The notes beneath the pieces are model-generated. The model worked only from the letters and a program-made list of their open reading frames with translations. It was not told the DNA's origin and ran no database searches. This document shows positions 1 to 7,605 of a DNA stretch of 8,627 bases, one piece after another (the first letter of the stretch is position 1; each line of letters starts with the position of its first letter). The position numbers and the translations under genes were made by a program. The DNA comes from Flavobacteriales bacterium UBA4474 (GTDB taxonomy: Bacteria > Bacteroidota > Bacteroidia > Flavobacteriales_D > Sanyastnellaceae): assembly GCA_002389295.1 (NCBI GenBank), contig DGOE01000101.1, positions 205 to 8,831 of the forward strand, written 5' to 3'.

Positions 1-1716
1 ACCGTAATGGACAACATCGCACCGGTGTTCAACTCCACCCCGTCAGACGCCATCTACGGCTGCGATGACGCGTGGGACGTGGGCCTTCCTGTCGCCGAAG
101 ACAATTGTGACTCAGAAGTAGAGCAGAACTGCGAAACTGAAATGGTCTACACATTGGGTGAAGACTGTCCCTACAACTACACGCAGACTTGGACGTGCAC
201 CGCCAATGACGACTGTGGCAACAGCACCAGCATCAGCTGGACCATCACCATTGTAGATGACGCCCCACCGACGTGCTTCCCAGAAGAGATCACCGTGTGC
301 TGTCCTACCGAGGTTCCCGCACCCGAGGCGCCCATCGCACTCGACACCTGCGACCCTGCACCTGAAGTGATGTTGATGGGAGCGGACACGGTGTGGAATG
401 TGGACTGTCCCACGCAAGGTGTCATCACCCGGTACTGGTCGGCCATGGACTGCACAGGCAACACTTCGATGTGCACGCAGACCATCAACATCTCGGATAC
501 TGAAACCCCTGAGTTTACCTACACATGTGGGTTCTCAGATGGAGAAGTTGTGGAGATCTGCTGTGAAACGGCAACCGAACAGGATTACTTGAGCTACAGC
601 TGCGACATGCTCTGGGACGACAACTGCCCCGACCACGTCATCTACAGTTACGAAAGCAACTTGAACTTCGGTGAAGGTGATGGCGAGAGCTGCACCGCCA
701 GCACCCCGGATGCATTGGCCGATGGAGAAACCTGCACCGGTTTCATTCCACACGCCCTGCGCCTGTTCAACCTGCCCAGCAGCGACAAGTTCTTTGGCCT
801 CAATGCCCCGGGAACCATCAGCTTCATGGGTGATACGGCTTGGACCTACACAGCGTCCTTCTACGTCATCGATGAATCCGACGGCTCATTGAGCACCGAT
901 GATGGCTTTGCCATCGACGTGATGTTCCACCAGGGATTGGATTGGGACAACTGGTCCAACCAGGGCTTCCCGACGGGATACAAGGCCGATTGCCCTGTCA
1001 CGAGCAATGCCTACGAAGACTGGATGTACTACATCTTGGAGTCCGGTACCATCACTGGTCTGGGTGCTTATGACGGCAGTGCATTCACCTTGACCCACCA
1101 ACCACAGAACCTGTTCTACGGCTGTCAAGTCGGTGTCGGCGCCAACAACATGAACGACAACAATGGATTCAGTTCATGGATGCTGCTCAACGGCACATAC
1201 GTCCACTATGGACAGGAAATGTCCTTCATAGGAAGCGGCGACATCTTTGGTGACATCGATTGCTGCGCTGATGGCAGCTTCACCCAAACGGTCACGCTGA
1301 CCGACTGTGGGTGCAACACCAATTCGATCACTTGGGACGTCATTGGTACGACCAATGGTTGCGACGTCATTGCGGAACAGGAAGGAGGAAACACAGAAGA
1401 GGTCGACGTTTCCATCATCGGTGGTGGCGCCGATCCGATTGAGGACAAGTTCCCCATCAGTGTGCTGGAAATAGCGCCAAACCCCACCAACAATGCGACC
1501 CAGGTTCAGTTCATCGCCTCCAGCGCTGCGCGCGTGAACATGGACCTCATTCAGATGGATGGTGCTGTGGTGATGAACCTGTTCAATGGAGATGTGCATC
1601 CGGGAATGATCTACACGCAGAATCTGCTGATGAGCGAGTTCGACGCGGGCATGTACCAAATCCGCTGGTCAACAGCATCGGGCGTGCTGACCAAGAAAGT
1701 CCTCTTGATCCACTGA
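1..1716 (+). CDS. Secreted HYR-like repeat protein with T9SS type A C-terminal sorting domain (5' partial)
   Basis: The frame is open to the left edge (codons ACC GTA precede the ATG at base 7), so this is probably the C-terminal part of a larger protein; no ribosome site or signal peptide is visible. Counting the ATG at 7 as residue 1, residues 1-86 and 87-167 are two HYR/Ig-like repeats, each ending in a cysteine-rich 'DCGN/DCTGN' stretch and a beta-strand such as SWTITIVDD. Residues 225-420 form a different module with aromatic-rich motifs (WDNWSNQGFPTGYK, YEDWMYYIL), which I cannot name. Residues 483-569 are a T9SS type A sorting domain: APNPTNN near its start, then DAGMYQIRW and a basic end, KKVLLIH. 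I count 27 cysteines before that domain, suggesting disulfide-stabilised extracellular repeats. The sorting domain should direct export through T9SS and attachment to or release from the cell surface. The role is probably binding or structural; no catalytic motif is visible. Confidence 0.9.
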   Translation, partial: TVMDNIAPVFNSTPSDAIYGCDDAWDVGLPVAEDNCDSEVEQNCETEMVYTLGEDCPYNYTQTWTCTANDDCGNSTSISWTITIVDDAPPTCFPEEITVCCPTEVPAPEAPIALDTCDPAPEVMLMGADTVWNVDCPTQGVITRYWSAMDCTGNTSMCTQTINISDTETPEFTYTCGFSDGEVVEICCETATEQDYLSYSCDMLWDDNCPDHVIYSYESNLNFGEGDGESCTASTPDALADGETCTGFIPHALRLFNLPSSDKFFGLNAPGTISFMGDTAWTYTASFYVIDESDGSLSTDDGFAIDVMFHQGLDWDNWSNQGFPTGYKADCPVTSNAYEDWMYYILESGTITGLGAYDGSAFTLTHQPQNLFYGCQVGVGANNMNDNNGFSSWMLLNGTYVHYGQEMSFIGSGDIFGDIDCCADGSFTQTVTLTDCGCNTNSITWDVIGTTNGCDVIAEQEGGNTEEVDVSIIGGGADPIEDKFPISVLEIAPNPTNNATQVQFIASSAARVNMDLIQMDGAVVMNLFNGDVHPGMIYTQNLLMSEFDAGMYQIRWSTASGVLTKKVLLIH

Positions 1717-1736
1717 TCTGAACCAACCAAAACCGC

Positions 1737-1773
1737 AAAAACCCGGAGGGCCACACTGGCTCTCCGGGTTTTT
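1737..1773. terminator. Bidirectional intrinsic terminator between convergent genes
   Basis: A 14-pair stem (1740-1753 with 1757-1770, one G-T wobble) closes a CAC loop. A-tract bases 1737-1739 pair with T-tract bases 1771-1773 and can extend it. On the plus strand the stem runs into TTTTTCATTTT. On the minus strand it runs into TTTTTGCGGTTTT. It lies 20 bases after the stop of the left gene and about 40 bases past the stop of the minus-strand gene, so it can end both transcripts. Confidence 0.88.
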
Positions 1774-1814
1774 CATTTTACAGGATCACGGCTCCTGCAC
1801 ATCGAAAGGGAGGG

Positions 1815-4800
1815 TCAGCACACCGAACCAAACAGCCCGAGCAAAAAGAGGACATCGGTCACGTTGACGGCCCCATCGGCGTTGACATCGGACGGGCCGC
1901 ATTCATCTGTACATCCAAAGGCGCCGAGCAGTTGCAGGATGTCCGACACCCCCACAATGAAGTCGCCATCGAGGTCCCCCGGACAACCAACCGTGCCGGT
2001 GGTGGCGACCGTGCAACCCGTGGTCGGGTCGGTCGCCGTGAGGGTGTAGTCGCCGGCCCCCTCCGAATCCAATGCGGAACCATCGGCGGGGAGCAGCGTG
2101 CCATTGAACGTCCAGCTGTAATCCGTCCATCCCAAAGGTGCCAGCAGCTGCCCGCCCTCCAGATCCCAGTAGAGCGGAGGAGGGTCAAGGAGTTCTAAAT
2201 CAAGGGTTTCAAGGGTCTGGCAATCGCCGGAAACCGTACCCAAATAATGGTACGTACCCGGAGCGTCAATGACCGCATTGCCCCATCCTACCGTCTCTCC
2301 AGGACACAAGCCTTGCGCCGTCGTATCAAATGCACAGACCTCCGATACAAGCGCGTATTGCGCCGAGGAGACCGCACCGCAACTCCCACCGTACAGGGCG
2401 GTCTGGTCGTCCACAGCGGTCACGACACATGGCGCAGACCAAGCGTCGGTGCCCGTGGCATTGCGCGTCACCAAAGACAGGGTGCCCAGGCCATCCGCCC
2501 AAGACGCCAAGGACCCCGCCGGGCTGCCCAATCCCCAGGCCGTGCCCGAATCGAAATTGCCGGCGCCGTATTCATCGATCACCCAGTAGCCAAAGGGCAA
2601 AGCCTGGTCCGGCGCTCCCAGTGGCTGGGGGTCCAAGCGGTGCACCACCACTTCGCCGCCCGGGGTGGCCGCACCTGCCGCCACATCCAGCAACCCCCCT
2701 ACAGCGTCCAGCGTATACTGCCCCGGCCCGTCGACCGTCACCCGGTCCAAGACGCCCGCGCCCACCACCGCCGCAGAAGCCGCCAAGGTGGACGGTCCGG
2801 TAAAGACGCCATGCTGCGAGCTGCCGTGCTTGTTGACCAAGAAATAAGTGTCCTCGTTGAACTGGTAGTAAGCCACCAGGTCGGGATCCGTTTCCAAATA
2901 GGCATCGGTCAAGGTCAGGTGGCGCTGCTCGCGGATCTCCTCGCGGGAGAGCGTGCGGTTCCAAATCTTGACCTCATCGAGGGCGCCGGTCATGTTGCGG
3001 CTCCCCCACCCACGGTAATTGCCGAGGAACTGGGCGCCCTGTTGTCCCAAAACCGGATTGAAGGCGTGATAGGATTCCTGGCCGTTGAGGTACACGCGCA
3101 CCCCATCAGGGGCCACCGTCATCGCCACATGTGACCACTGGTCCTGTGGAACGTACAGTCCACTGCTCCACCACCAAGTGCCGTTGGGCCAGTGGTACCC
3201 GAGCTCGTTGTTTTGGCGGAAATTGAAGCCGCCGCCGCCGTCCCCGGCGATCACGATGGCCGTGTAGTCCGGCTGTATGCCTTGTGGCTTCACCCAAGCC
3301 ATGGCCGTGTAGGTGTTGGTCTCCAGCCCCAGGTCGTGGGTCAAGCCGTATCCGTTGCTCCCCGAACACGCCAGGGCGTCGCCGGGAATGCCCGATGCCG
3401 CGCACGGGTTGGAGGGGTCCACGACCACCATGGCGGGCACACTGCGGACATCGGACAAACCGTTGCCATCGGTGACGGTCAGGCTCACGTCGTACGCGCC
3501 GCCCTCGCCGAATACGACCATGGGGTTGCGCACGCTCAGCGAAGAGACGAATTCTGGTGCAGGGTCAAAGGTCCACGCCCAGCCCGCACCATCGTGGTTG
3601 AGGATGCTGTGGCATTCAAAGCGCACGGTATCGCCCGCGCAGAAGACATCGGGATTGGCCGTCATGGGCTGGGCGATGGGCGATGGGACAAACGGGAAGT
3701 CCGCCTGCCAGATGCCCTTGCCTTTGTCGCCTACCCGCAGCACCGCATCCCGGTGGAAGGGCATGCATTCAAACGGCGCCCAACGGGCCGGCAGGCCGCT
3801 TCCAAAGGAGGTCCACCCGGCGGCATCCGCAGCGCGGTGAAAGGCGCCCGTGGTCGAGACCACCACCGTACCCGCATCGCCCAAGCACACCACATCGCGC
3901 AGGTCCTCCCCCTGCAATCCCGCCGTCGGGTCTTGCCCGGGGTTGGTCCAAATGTTGCCGCCATCGGTCGACTTGCGGACCTGGTCATCGTCGGCCTTGA
4001 TGGCCCAAACCTCGTCGTCGTTTGCGGGGTTGAGCGCGATTTCCATGCTGCCCCAGGAAGTGGGCAAGCCCGTCACCGCCGTCCACGTGTATCCGCCATC
4101 GACGGAACGGTGGAGGGCGCAACTGCCCCCGGCGCGCACCACGGCGTAAAACAAGTCGCGGTTGCCCCTGCCCTGCTCGATCTCGAGGACCGTGCCGCTG
4201 CCAAAGTCATGGGTCAACTCAAAGTCCGCCCCGCCATCAAACGACCGATAGAAGCCGCTGCCGTTGCCCAACGCCAAGAGGTCGGCGTACATGGGGTCGC
4301 GCACAAGCTCACTCGAGCGCGAGTCCACGTAGCTCTCCGTGGGATACATGGAGAGGTTGCCGATGCCCGTGGGCGTGCCTTCCAATGCCGAGGGCAACCG
4401 GAGGTCGCCGATGTCGCTGAACCGGATCTCGTTGGCATCGAGCGGGTCGACATAGCCCGTGGGCGCTTCGGCGCCGCCAAGCCGGAGGTGTTGCCCCGTG
4501 CCGAAGTCCTGCCGGAATCCGGTATTGCCATTGTGGTAGCGCCCGCCGGCTTGCACATCCACATTCCACCCCTGAGAAAACCCCCACAAGGTGGTGTTGT
4601 AGATCCCGTATTTCCGGCTCTCGTGCGTCGCCAGCTCATCGGTGCTGTGGTTGAGTCCCCCATCCGAGGCCACCCACACGTCGTTGCCCAACACGTGGAG
4701 GTCCTGTATATCCGGGTGCACCCAGCCTATGTCGTACGTGCTCGCCCCGTAGGCGCCGATGCGCTGCCAGGTCACCCCGCCATCGTCTGTGGCATTGAGC

Positions 4801-6110
4801 GCCGTCACGCCCACCCACACCCGGTCGGCGTCCACGTGTGAAACGGCCATTCCAAAGTCGTAGAACCCCTGATAGATGCCGGTTCCGTTCATATTTCCTG
4901 TCGCCAGACTGGGATGGACATCCACATCGTAGGGGGCGCCGTCCTGCCCATTGGGATGGGTCCAATTGCCGCCCTTGTCATCGCTGCGGTACAACCCGAT
5001 CCACCCCGTATCACTGGCTTTGCCCTTGCCGATCAAGGCCACATACACGCGGTCGGGATCGGCAGGCGTGGTCCCCAATCGGCCACCGTGGTCATCGGCA
5101 GCCGACGGATCGGAAGGCACGAAATAGCCTGTGTCGTAGAGCGAAAAGGTGGCACCGCTGTCGTCCGAGCGGTGAAACGCGCAGCGCTCAGGGTTGACTT
5201 CGTGCACCAAGGCATAAACCACCGTCGCATCCGTGGGGTGGAAACGCACGTCCCACACCTTGCCGCTGATGACCGTACTCCAAGTGGCACCGCCATCCAA
5301 TGTGCGGCGCAGCCCATTGTCGGTGGCCACATACACCACATCGGAAATCCAAGGGTGCACCACCATCTGGTTGGCGCCCGATCCCAAGTTGTAGAGCAAG
5401 TCCCACGTGGAACCGCCATTGAGCGTGCCATAGACCGTGTTGTTGGACACGAAGTAAATCGTACTGGCCGCCGTGGGGGCCACCGCGCATTGCGTCACCG
5501 TGCGGATGCCGGGTACGCCGAGGGTGATGGGCGTCCAGGATAGCCCGCGGTCCACCGTCTTGAACAGGTCTCCCGCCTCGATGCCGGCGATGGCGACATC
5601 CGGGTCGGAAGCGCATTGGTCAAAACAATAGATGTTGCACTGCCACGACACCGGGATGTGGCCCTGGCTGGCATTGTTCCACGTTTCAAAGGGGCCGATG
5701 GGCTGCCACTCCGGGTCTACGGCCTCCGCGCGCGCCAATTGGCCCTCTACACCTCCGCCGCGGACAAACGCCTCCGCTGCCCAGGTCCCCGCATCGCGGA
5801 TGTGGCCGTCGGGTCCCACGCGGTGTTCCACGTGCATCAGCCAATGCTTGAAATTGCGCTCGTGCAGGGTCTTCTCATAAGGACGGTCCTTGAGCCAAGC
5901 CTCCCTCAAGTCAACCACCTCGTGAAAATGGACGGTTCCGTCATACATCCGCTGCGCCCAATCGGGCACTTCGCCCATGTCTTTGGGCAGCCATTTAAAT
6001 GTTCCATGCTCCGGTTCCCAAGCCGTCTGCATCTGCTCGGACTGCGCCATGGTGAGCAGGACAGCCCCCATGAGCGCACCCAACACAGGCCATTTCTTCA
6101 TGCCATTCAT
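1815..6110 (-). CDS. Large secreted Asp-box propeller / PKD / LamG-like protein with C-terminal dockerin-like domain
   Basis: About 1431 residues when started at the ATG at 6110, which has GGAG (6114-6117) just upstream and gives a clean signal peptide (residues 1-23, MKKWPVLGALMGAVLLTMAQ core). An ATG at 6101 is also possible. A start at 6161 would put a non-signal extension in front. Residues ~134-805 carry nine Asp boxes of the S/T-x-D-x-G-x-T-W type (near 185, 229, 270, 315, 376, 441, 623, 669 and 714), as in BNR/sortilin-type beta-propellers. Residues ~809-898 are a PKD domain, and ~918-1088 a LamG/concanavalin-like domain (YTAMAWVKP, WSHVAMTV, GALDEVKIWNRTLS). Residues ~1123-1254 are an unnamed beta-rich region. 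Residues 1376-1431 hold two dockerin-like calcium loops, DLDGDFIVGVSD and DVNADGAVNVTD, followed by LLGxFG helices. No glycosidase catalytic motif is evident, so I infer carbohydrate or protein binding outside the cell. There is no canonical T9SS type A tail. Confidence 0.9.
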   Translation of the reverse strand: MNGMKKWPVLGALMGAVLLTMAQSEQMQTAWEPEHGTFKWLPKDMGEVPDWAQRMYDGTVHFHEVVDLREAWLKDRPYEKTLHERNFKHWLMHVEHRVGPDGHIRDAGTWAAEAFVRGGGVEGQLARAEAVDPEWQPIGPFETWNNASQGHIPVSWQCNIYCFDQCASDPDVAIAGIEAGDLFKTVDRGLSWTPITLGVPGIRTVTQCAVAPTAASTIYFVSNNTVYGTLNGGSTWDLLYNLGSGANQMVVHPWISDVVYVATDNGLRRTLDGGATWSTVISGKVWDVRFHPTDATVVYALVHEVNPERCAFHRSDDSGATFSLYDTGYFVPSDPSAADDHGGRLGTTPADPDRVYVALIGKGKASDTGWIGLYRSDDKGGNWTHPNGQDGAPYDVDVHPSLATGNMNGTGIYQGFYDFGMAVSHVDADRVWVGVTALNATDDGGVTWQRIGAYGASTYDIGWVHPDIQDLHVLGNDVWVASDGGLNHSTDELATHESRKYGIYNTTLWGFSQGWNVDVQAGGRYHNGNTGFRQDFGTGQHLRLGGAEAPTGYVDPLDANEIRFSDIGDLRLPSALEGTPTGIGNLSMYPTESYVDSRSSELVRDPMYADLLALGNGSGFYRSFDGGADFELTHDFGSGTVLEIEQGRGNRDLFYAVVRAGGSCALHRSVDGGYTWTAVTGLPTSWGSMEIALNPANDDEVWAIKADDDQVRKSTDGGNIWTNPGQDPTAGLQGEDLRDVVCLGDAGTVVVSTTGAFHRAADAAGWTSFGSGLPARWAPFECMPFHRDAVLRVGDKGKGIWQADFPFVPSPIAQPMTANPDVFCAGDTVRFECHSILNHDGAGWAWTFDPAPEFVSSLSVRNPMVVFGEGGAYDVSLTVTDGNGLSDVRSVPAMVVVDPSNPCAASGIPGDALACSGSNGYGLTHDLGLETNTYTAMAWVKPQGIQPDYTAIVIAGDGGGGFNFRQNNELGYHWPNGTWWWSSGLYVPQDQWSHVAMTVAPDGVRVYLNGQESYHAFNPVLGQQGAQFLGNYRGWGSRNMTGALDEVKIWNRTLSREEIREQRHLTLTDAYLETDPDLVAYYQFNEDTYFLVNKHGSSQHGVFTGPSTLAASAAVVGAGVLDRVTVDGPGQYTLDAVGGLLDVAAGAATPGGEVVVHRLDPQPLGAPDQALPFGYWVIDEYGAGNFDSGTAWGLGSPAGSLASWADGLGTLSLVTRNATGTDAWSAPCVVTAVDDQTALYGGSCGAVSSAQYALVSEVCAFDTTAQGLCPGETVGWGNAVIDAPGTYHYLGTVSGDCQTLETLDLELLDPPPLYWDLEGGQLLAPLGWTDYSWTFNGTLLPADGSALDSEGAGDYTLTATDPTTGCTVATTGTVGCPGDLDGDFIVGVSDILQLLGAFGCTDECGPSDVNADGAVNVTDVLFLLGLFGSVC

Positions 6111-6190
6111 AGACTCCAAAATACGATGGAACACCACAAGCATGCGGTGACACCTGTGCAACCCTCCGGCTTCCGCATTAAATTGAGGGC
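6111..6190. promoter_or_regulatory. Divergent intergenic region expected to hold two promoters
   Basis: These 80 bases separate the divergent minus-strand surface-protein gene and the plus-strand zinc-ribbon operon, so promoters for both should lie here or extend into the coding starts. I looked for the Bacteroidota -7 consensus TAnnTTTG. Only imperfect matches are present: TATTTTG on the minus strand (one base too short) and TTAAATTG on the plus strand just before the zinc-ribbon gene. I therefore assign no promoter. GAGGG at 6185-6189 is the likely ribosome site of the zinc-ribbon gene, although it stands only one base from the ATG. Confidence 0.35.
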
Positions 6191-6385
6191 ATGAATGCGA
6201 CTTACTCCTGCGGCCAATGCGGCATGTCCGTCAAGGCCCAATGCGCCAAGTGCGACGTCCCCCTCGAAAACGGCCACCTGGAGCTGCCCGACGGCTCCTC
6301 CGTGCAGGTATCGCGCTGCCCCTCTTGCGAGGGCAAGATCAAGTCGCCCCAGTGCTGCGGCAGCGACATGAACTGCGCGGCGTGA
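6191..6385 (+). CDS. Small cysteine-rich zinc-ribbon-like protein (64 aa)
   Basis: An in-frame TAA at 6179-6181 means the frame cannot extend upstream, and the ATG at 6191 follows GAGGG, so the start is well fixed. The protein has nine cysteines: C7-x2-C10, C18-x2-C21, C43-x2-C46, then C55-C56 and C62 in an SPQCCGSDMNC tail. The CxxC pairs look like two treble-clef or ribbon zinc sites, or a single ribbon plus a metal-binding tail. There is no signal peptide or membrane segment, so it is probably cytoplasmic. From memory, short proteins with this C-terminal 'KIKSPxCCGxDMxC' pattern occur widely in Bacteroidota without an assigned function. I cannot give a biochemical role. It is the first gene of an operon-like unit, and its stop codon overlaps the GTG start of the next gene. 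A regulatory, metal-handling or chaperone role would all fit. Confidence 0.85.
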   Translation: MNATYSCGQCGMSVKAQCAKCDVPLENGHLELPDGSSVQVSRCPSCEGKIKSPQCCGSDMNCAA

Positions 6386-7605
6386 AGTCCTTCCCTGCCG
6401 CCGCAGGGTGCTGTGCCCTGGCCGCTTTGGCTTTCGGACTGGGGTCTTGCCAACACGGCGACCTGCCCATTTACGGAGACCACACCGTCGTGCTCTGGGA
6501 CGGAGACACCCTTGATTTTGCGGGCGGACGGTCTCCGGACACCCTGCCTTCGACAGATGGAGATTACCGCCTCGATGCCGGGCGAATCCGCCTGAAGCCC
6601 ATCAGCCTGCCCGACCGGGCGCGCCGCTGCGACATCACCCTCGACGTGAGCCTGCGCTCCGCAGGCGACCCTTGGGACAAGAGCGGCACCCTGTTTGCCT
6701 TTGCCGACGAAGCGGGCCGCGATTTCCTGTCGCGCATGCAAGCCGGCGGCGACGCCGACACCACCACCTTTGCTGGGATTTTAGCGGCACCAAACCCCAA
6801 CCCCGACCAGGTCCGCACGCCCGCTTTGGAGCTCATGCGCTTCATCACACCCTTCGGGGTTGGCCATTTCAGCCACACAGAGCGGGCATTGGGCTACAAA
6901 CCTGAATCCGTGGGCGCTTGGGCCGACAGCGTCCACTGGTCTGCCGACCTCTCGGGGATGCAGCAGTGGCTCACCGGTGCCGACACCTTGTGGGTGGGCA
7001 TCTACATCGACACCTGGACCGACGAAGGCTATACCGTCAGCGCCCACATCCAGATGGAAGAAAGCGCATTGGCCTGTGACGCAGCGCTTGATCAGCATAC
7101 CCTTCCCCTGCTCAACACCACCAAGTTGGCCCATGACCAGCGCCCCTTCACCGCCTTCAATTCCGGCCCCCTGAAGGTGCCTTTCCACCTCGATTCCGAG
7201 GCCCTCAACGCCACACTGGACTTCCTCACCACCGGCCACGGCGGCCATGCCGGCGGCGACGAATTCACCGAGCAACCCCACATCCTTGTGCTCGATGGCG
7301 ACACCTTGAAGGCCTGGACACCCTGGCGCAACGATTGCGGCGCCTACCGCCGCTTCAACCCCACCAGCGGGTTCTGGCCCTCCACCTACGTCCTCAATGG
7401 CGACACCCTCGAAGAGCGCGTGGCCTCTTCCGACCTCAGCCGCTCCAATTGGTGCCCTGGCGATGCCGTCGCGCCCCTCACACTCGACCTCGGCGACCTG
7501 GCCGCCGGCGACCACACCCTCGAAATCGCCATCCCCGGCGCCCAAGCCTGGACCGACAGCACCTTCAACTTCTGGAACATCGCAGCCACACTGCATTGGC
7601 AATGA
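6382..7605 (+). CDS. Peptide-N-glycosidase F (PNGase F)-like lipoprotein
   Basis: 407 residues from a GTG at 6382, which overlaps the previous stop as GTGA. This start gives a lipoprotein signal, hydrophobic residues 6-22 ending in LGSC with acylated Cys23; longer in-frame starts inside the zinc-ribbon gene give arginine-rich, signal-less ends. The family cleaves the glycosylamine bond between N-glycans and asparagine, leaving aspartate. Compared from memory with Elizabethkingia PNGase F, the N-terminal domain matches at PWDKSG (Asp99, equivalent to catalytic D60), RFITPFGVG (154-161) and IYIDTW (207-212). The C-terminal domain matches at GHGGHAGGDEF (Glu294, equivalent to catalytic E206), WRNDCG (315-320) and NWCPG (356-360). 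The third acidic position, E118 in PNGase F, is Asp210 here. The protein is probably anchored in a membrane facing the periplasm or exterior. Activity is likely but the E-to-D change leaves it unproven. The stop overlaps the next gene as ATGA. Confidence 0.85.
   Translation: MKSFPAAAGCCALAALAFGLGSCQHGDLPIYGDHTVVLWDGDTLDFAGGRSPDTLPSTDGDYRLDAGRIRLKPISLPDRARRCDITLDVSLRSAGDPWDKSGTLFAFADEAGRDFLSRMQAGGDADTTTFAGILAAPNPNPDQVRTPALELMRFITPFGVGHFSHTERALGYKPESVGAWADSVHWSADLSGMQQWLTGADTLWVGIYIDTWTDEGYTVSAHIQMEESALACDAALDQHTLPLLNTTKLAHDQRPFTAFNSGPLKVPFHLDSEALNATLDFLTTGHGGHAGGDEFTEQPHILVLDGDTLKAWTPWRNDCGAYRRFNPTSGFWPSTYVLNGDTLEERVASSDLSRSNWCPGDAVAPLTLDLGDLAAGDHTLEIAIPGAQAWTDSTFNFWNIAATLHWQ

Noticed and set aside
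1818..1985. Cellulosome component
   Set aside because: The dockerin-like tail is real, but there is no cohesin, scaffoldin or glycoside hydrolase motif in the window, and such tails occur in Bacteroidota without cellulosomes.
2247..3134. Second long plus-strand open frame (about 295 codons) opposite the same gene
   Set aside because: Antisense shadow of the LamG and tail region; arginine-rich low-complexity product with no ribosome site.
3192..4841. Long plus-strand open frame (about 549 codons) opposite the large secreted-protein gene
   Set aside because: It lies wholly antisense to a gene with clear Asp-box, PKD and LamG domains. Its product is Ala/Arg/His/Val-rich with no recognisable domain, as expected from GC-rich codon shadowing.
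6111..6161. Upstream ATGs at 6161 and 6143 for the large secreted protein
   Set aside because: They would place about 17 or 11 extra residues ahead of a well-formed signal peptide, and no better ribosome site is seen for them.
6217..6381. N-terminal extension of the PNGase F-like protein from an ATG at 6217
   Set aside because: It would overlap most of the zinc-ribbon gene, and adds an Arg/Pro-rich stretch that hides the lipoprotein signal. The GTG at 6382 gives a proper lipobox.
7335..7601. Upstream start at 7335 for the PhzF-family gene
   Set aside because: The added 89 residues are an out-of-frame reading of the PNGase-like C-terminal domain. The family N-terminus begins at the ATG at 7602.
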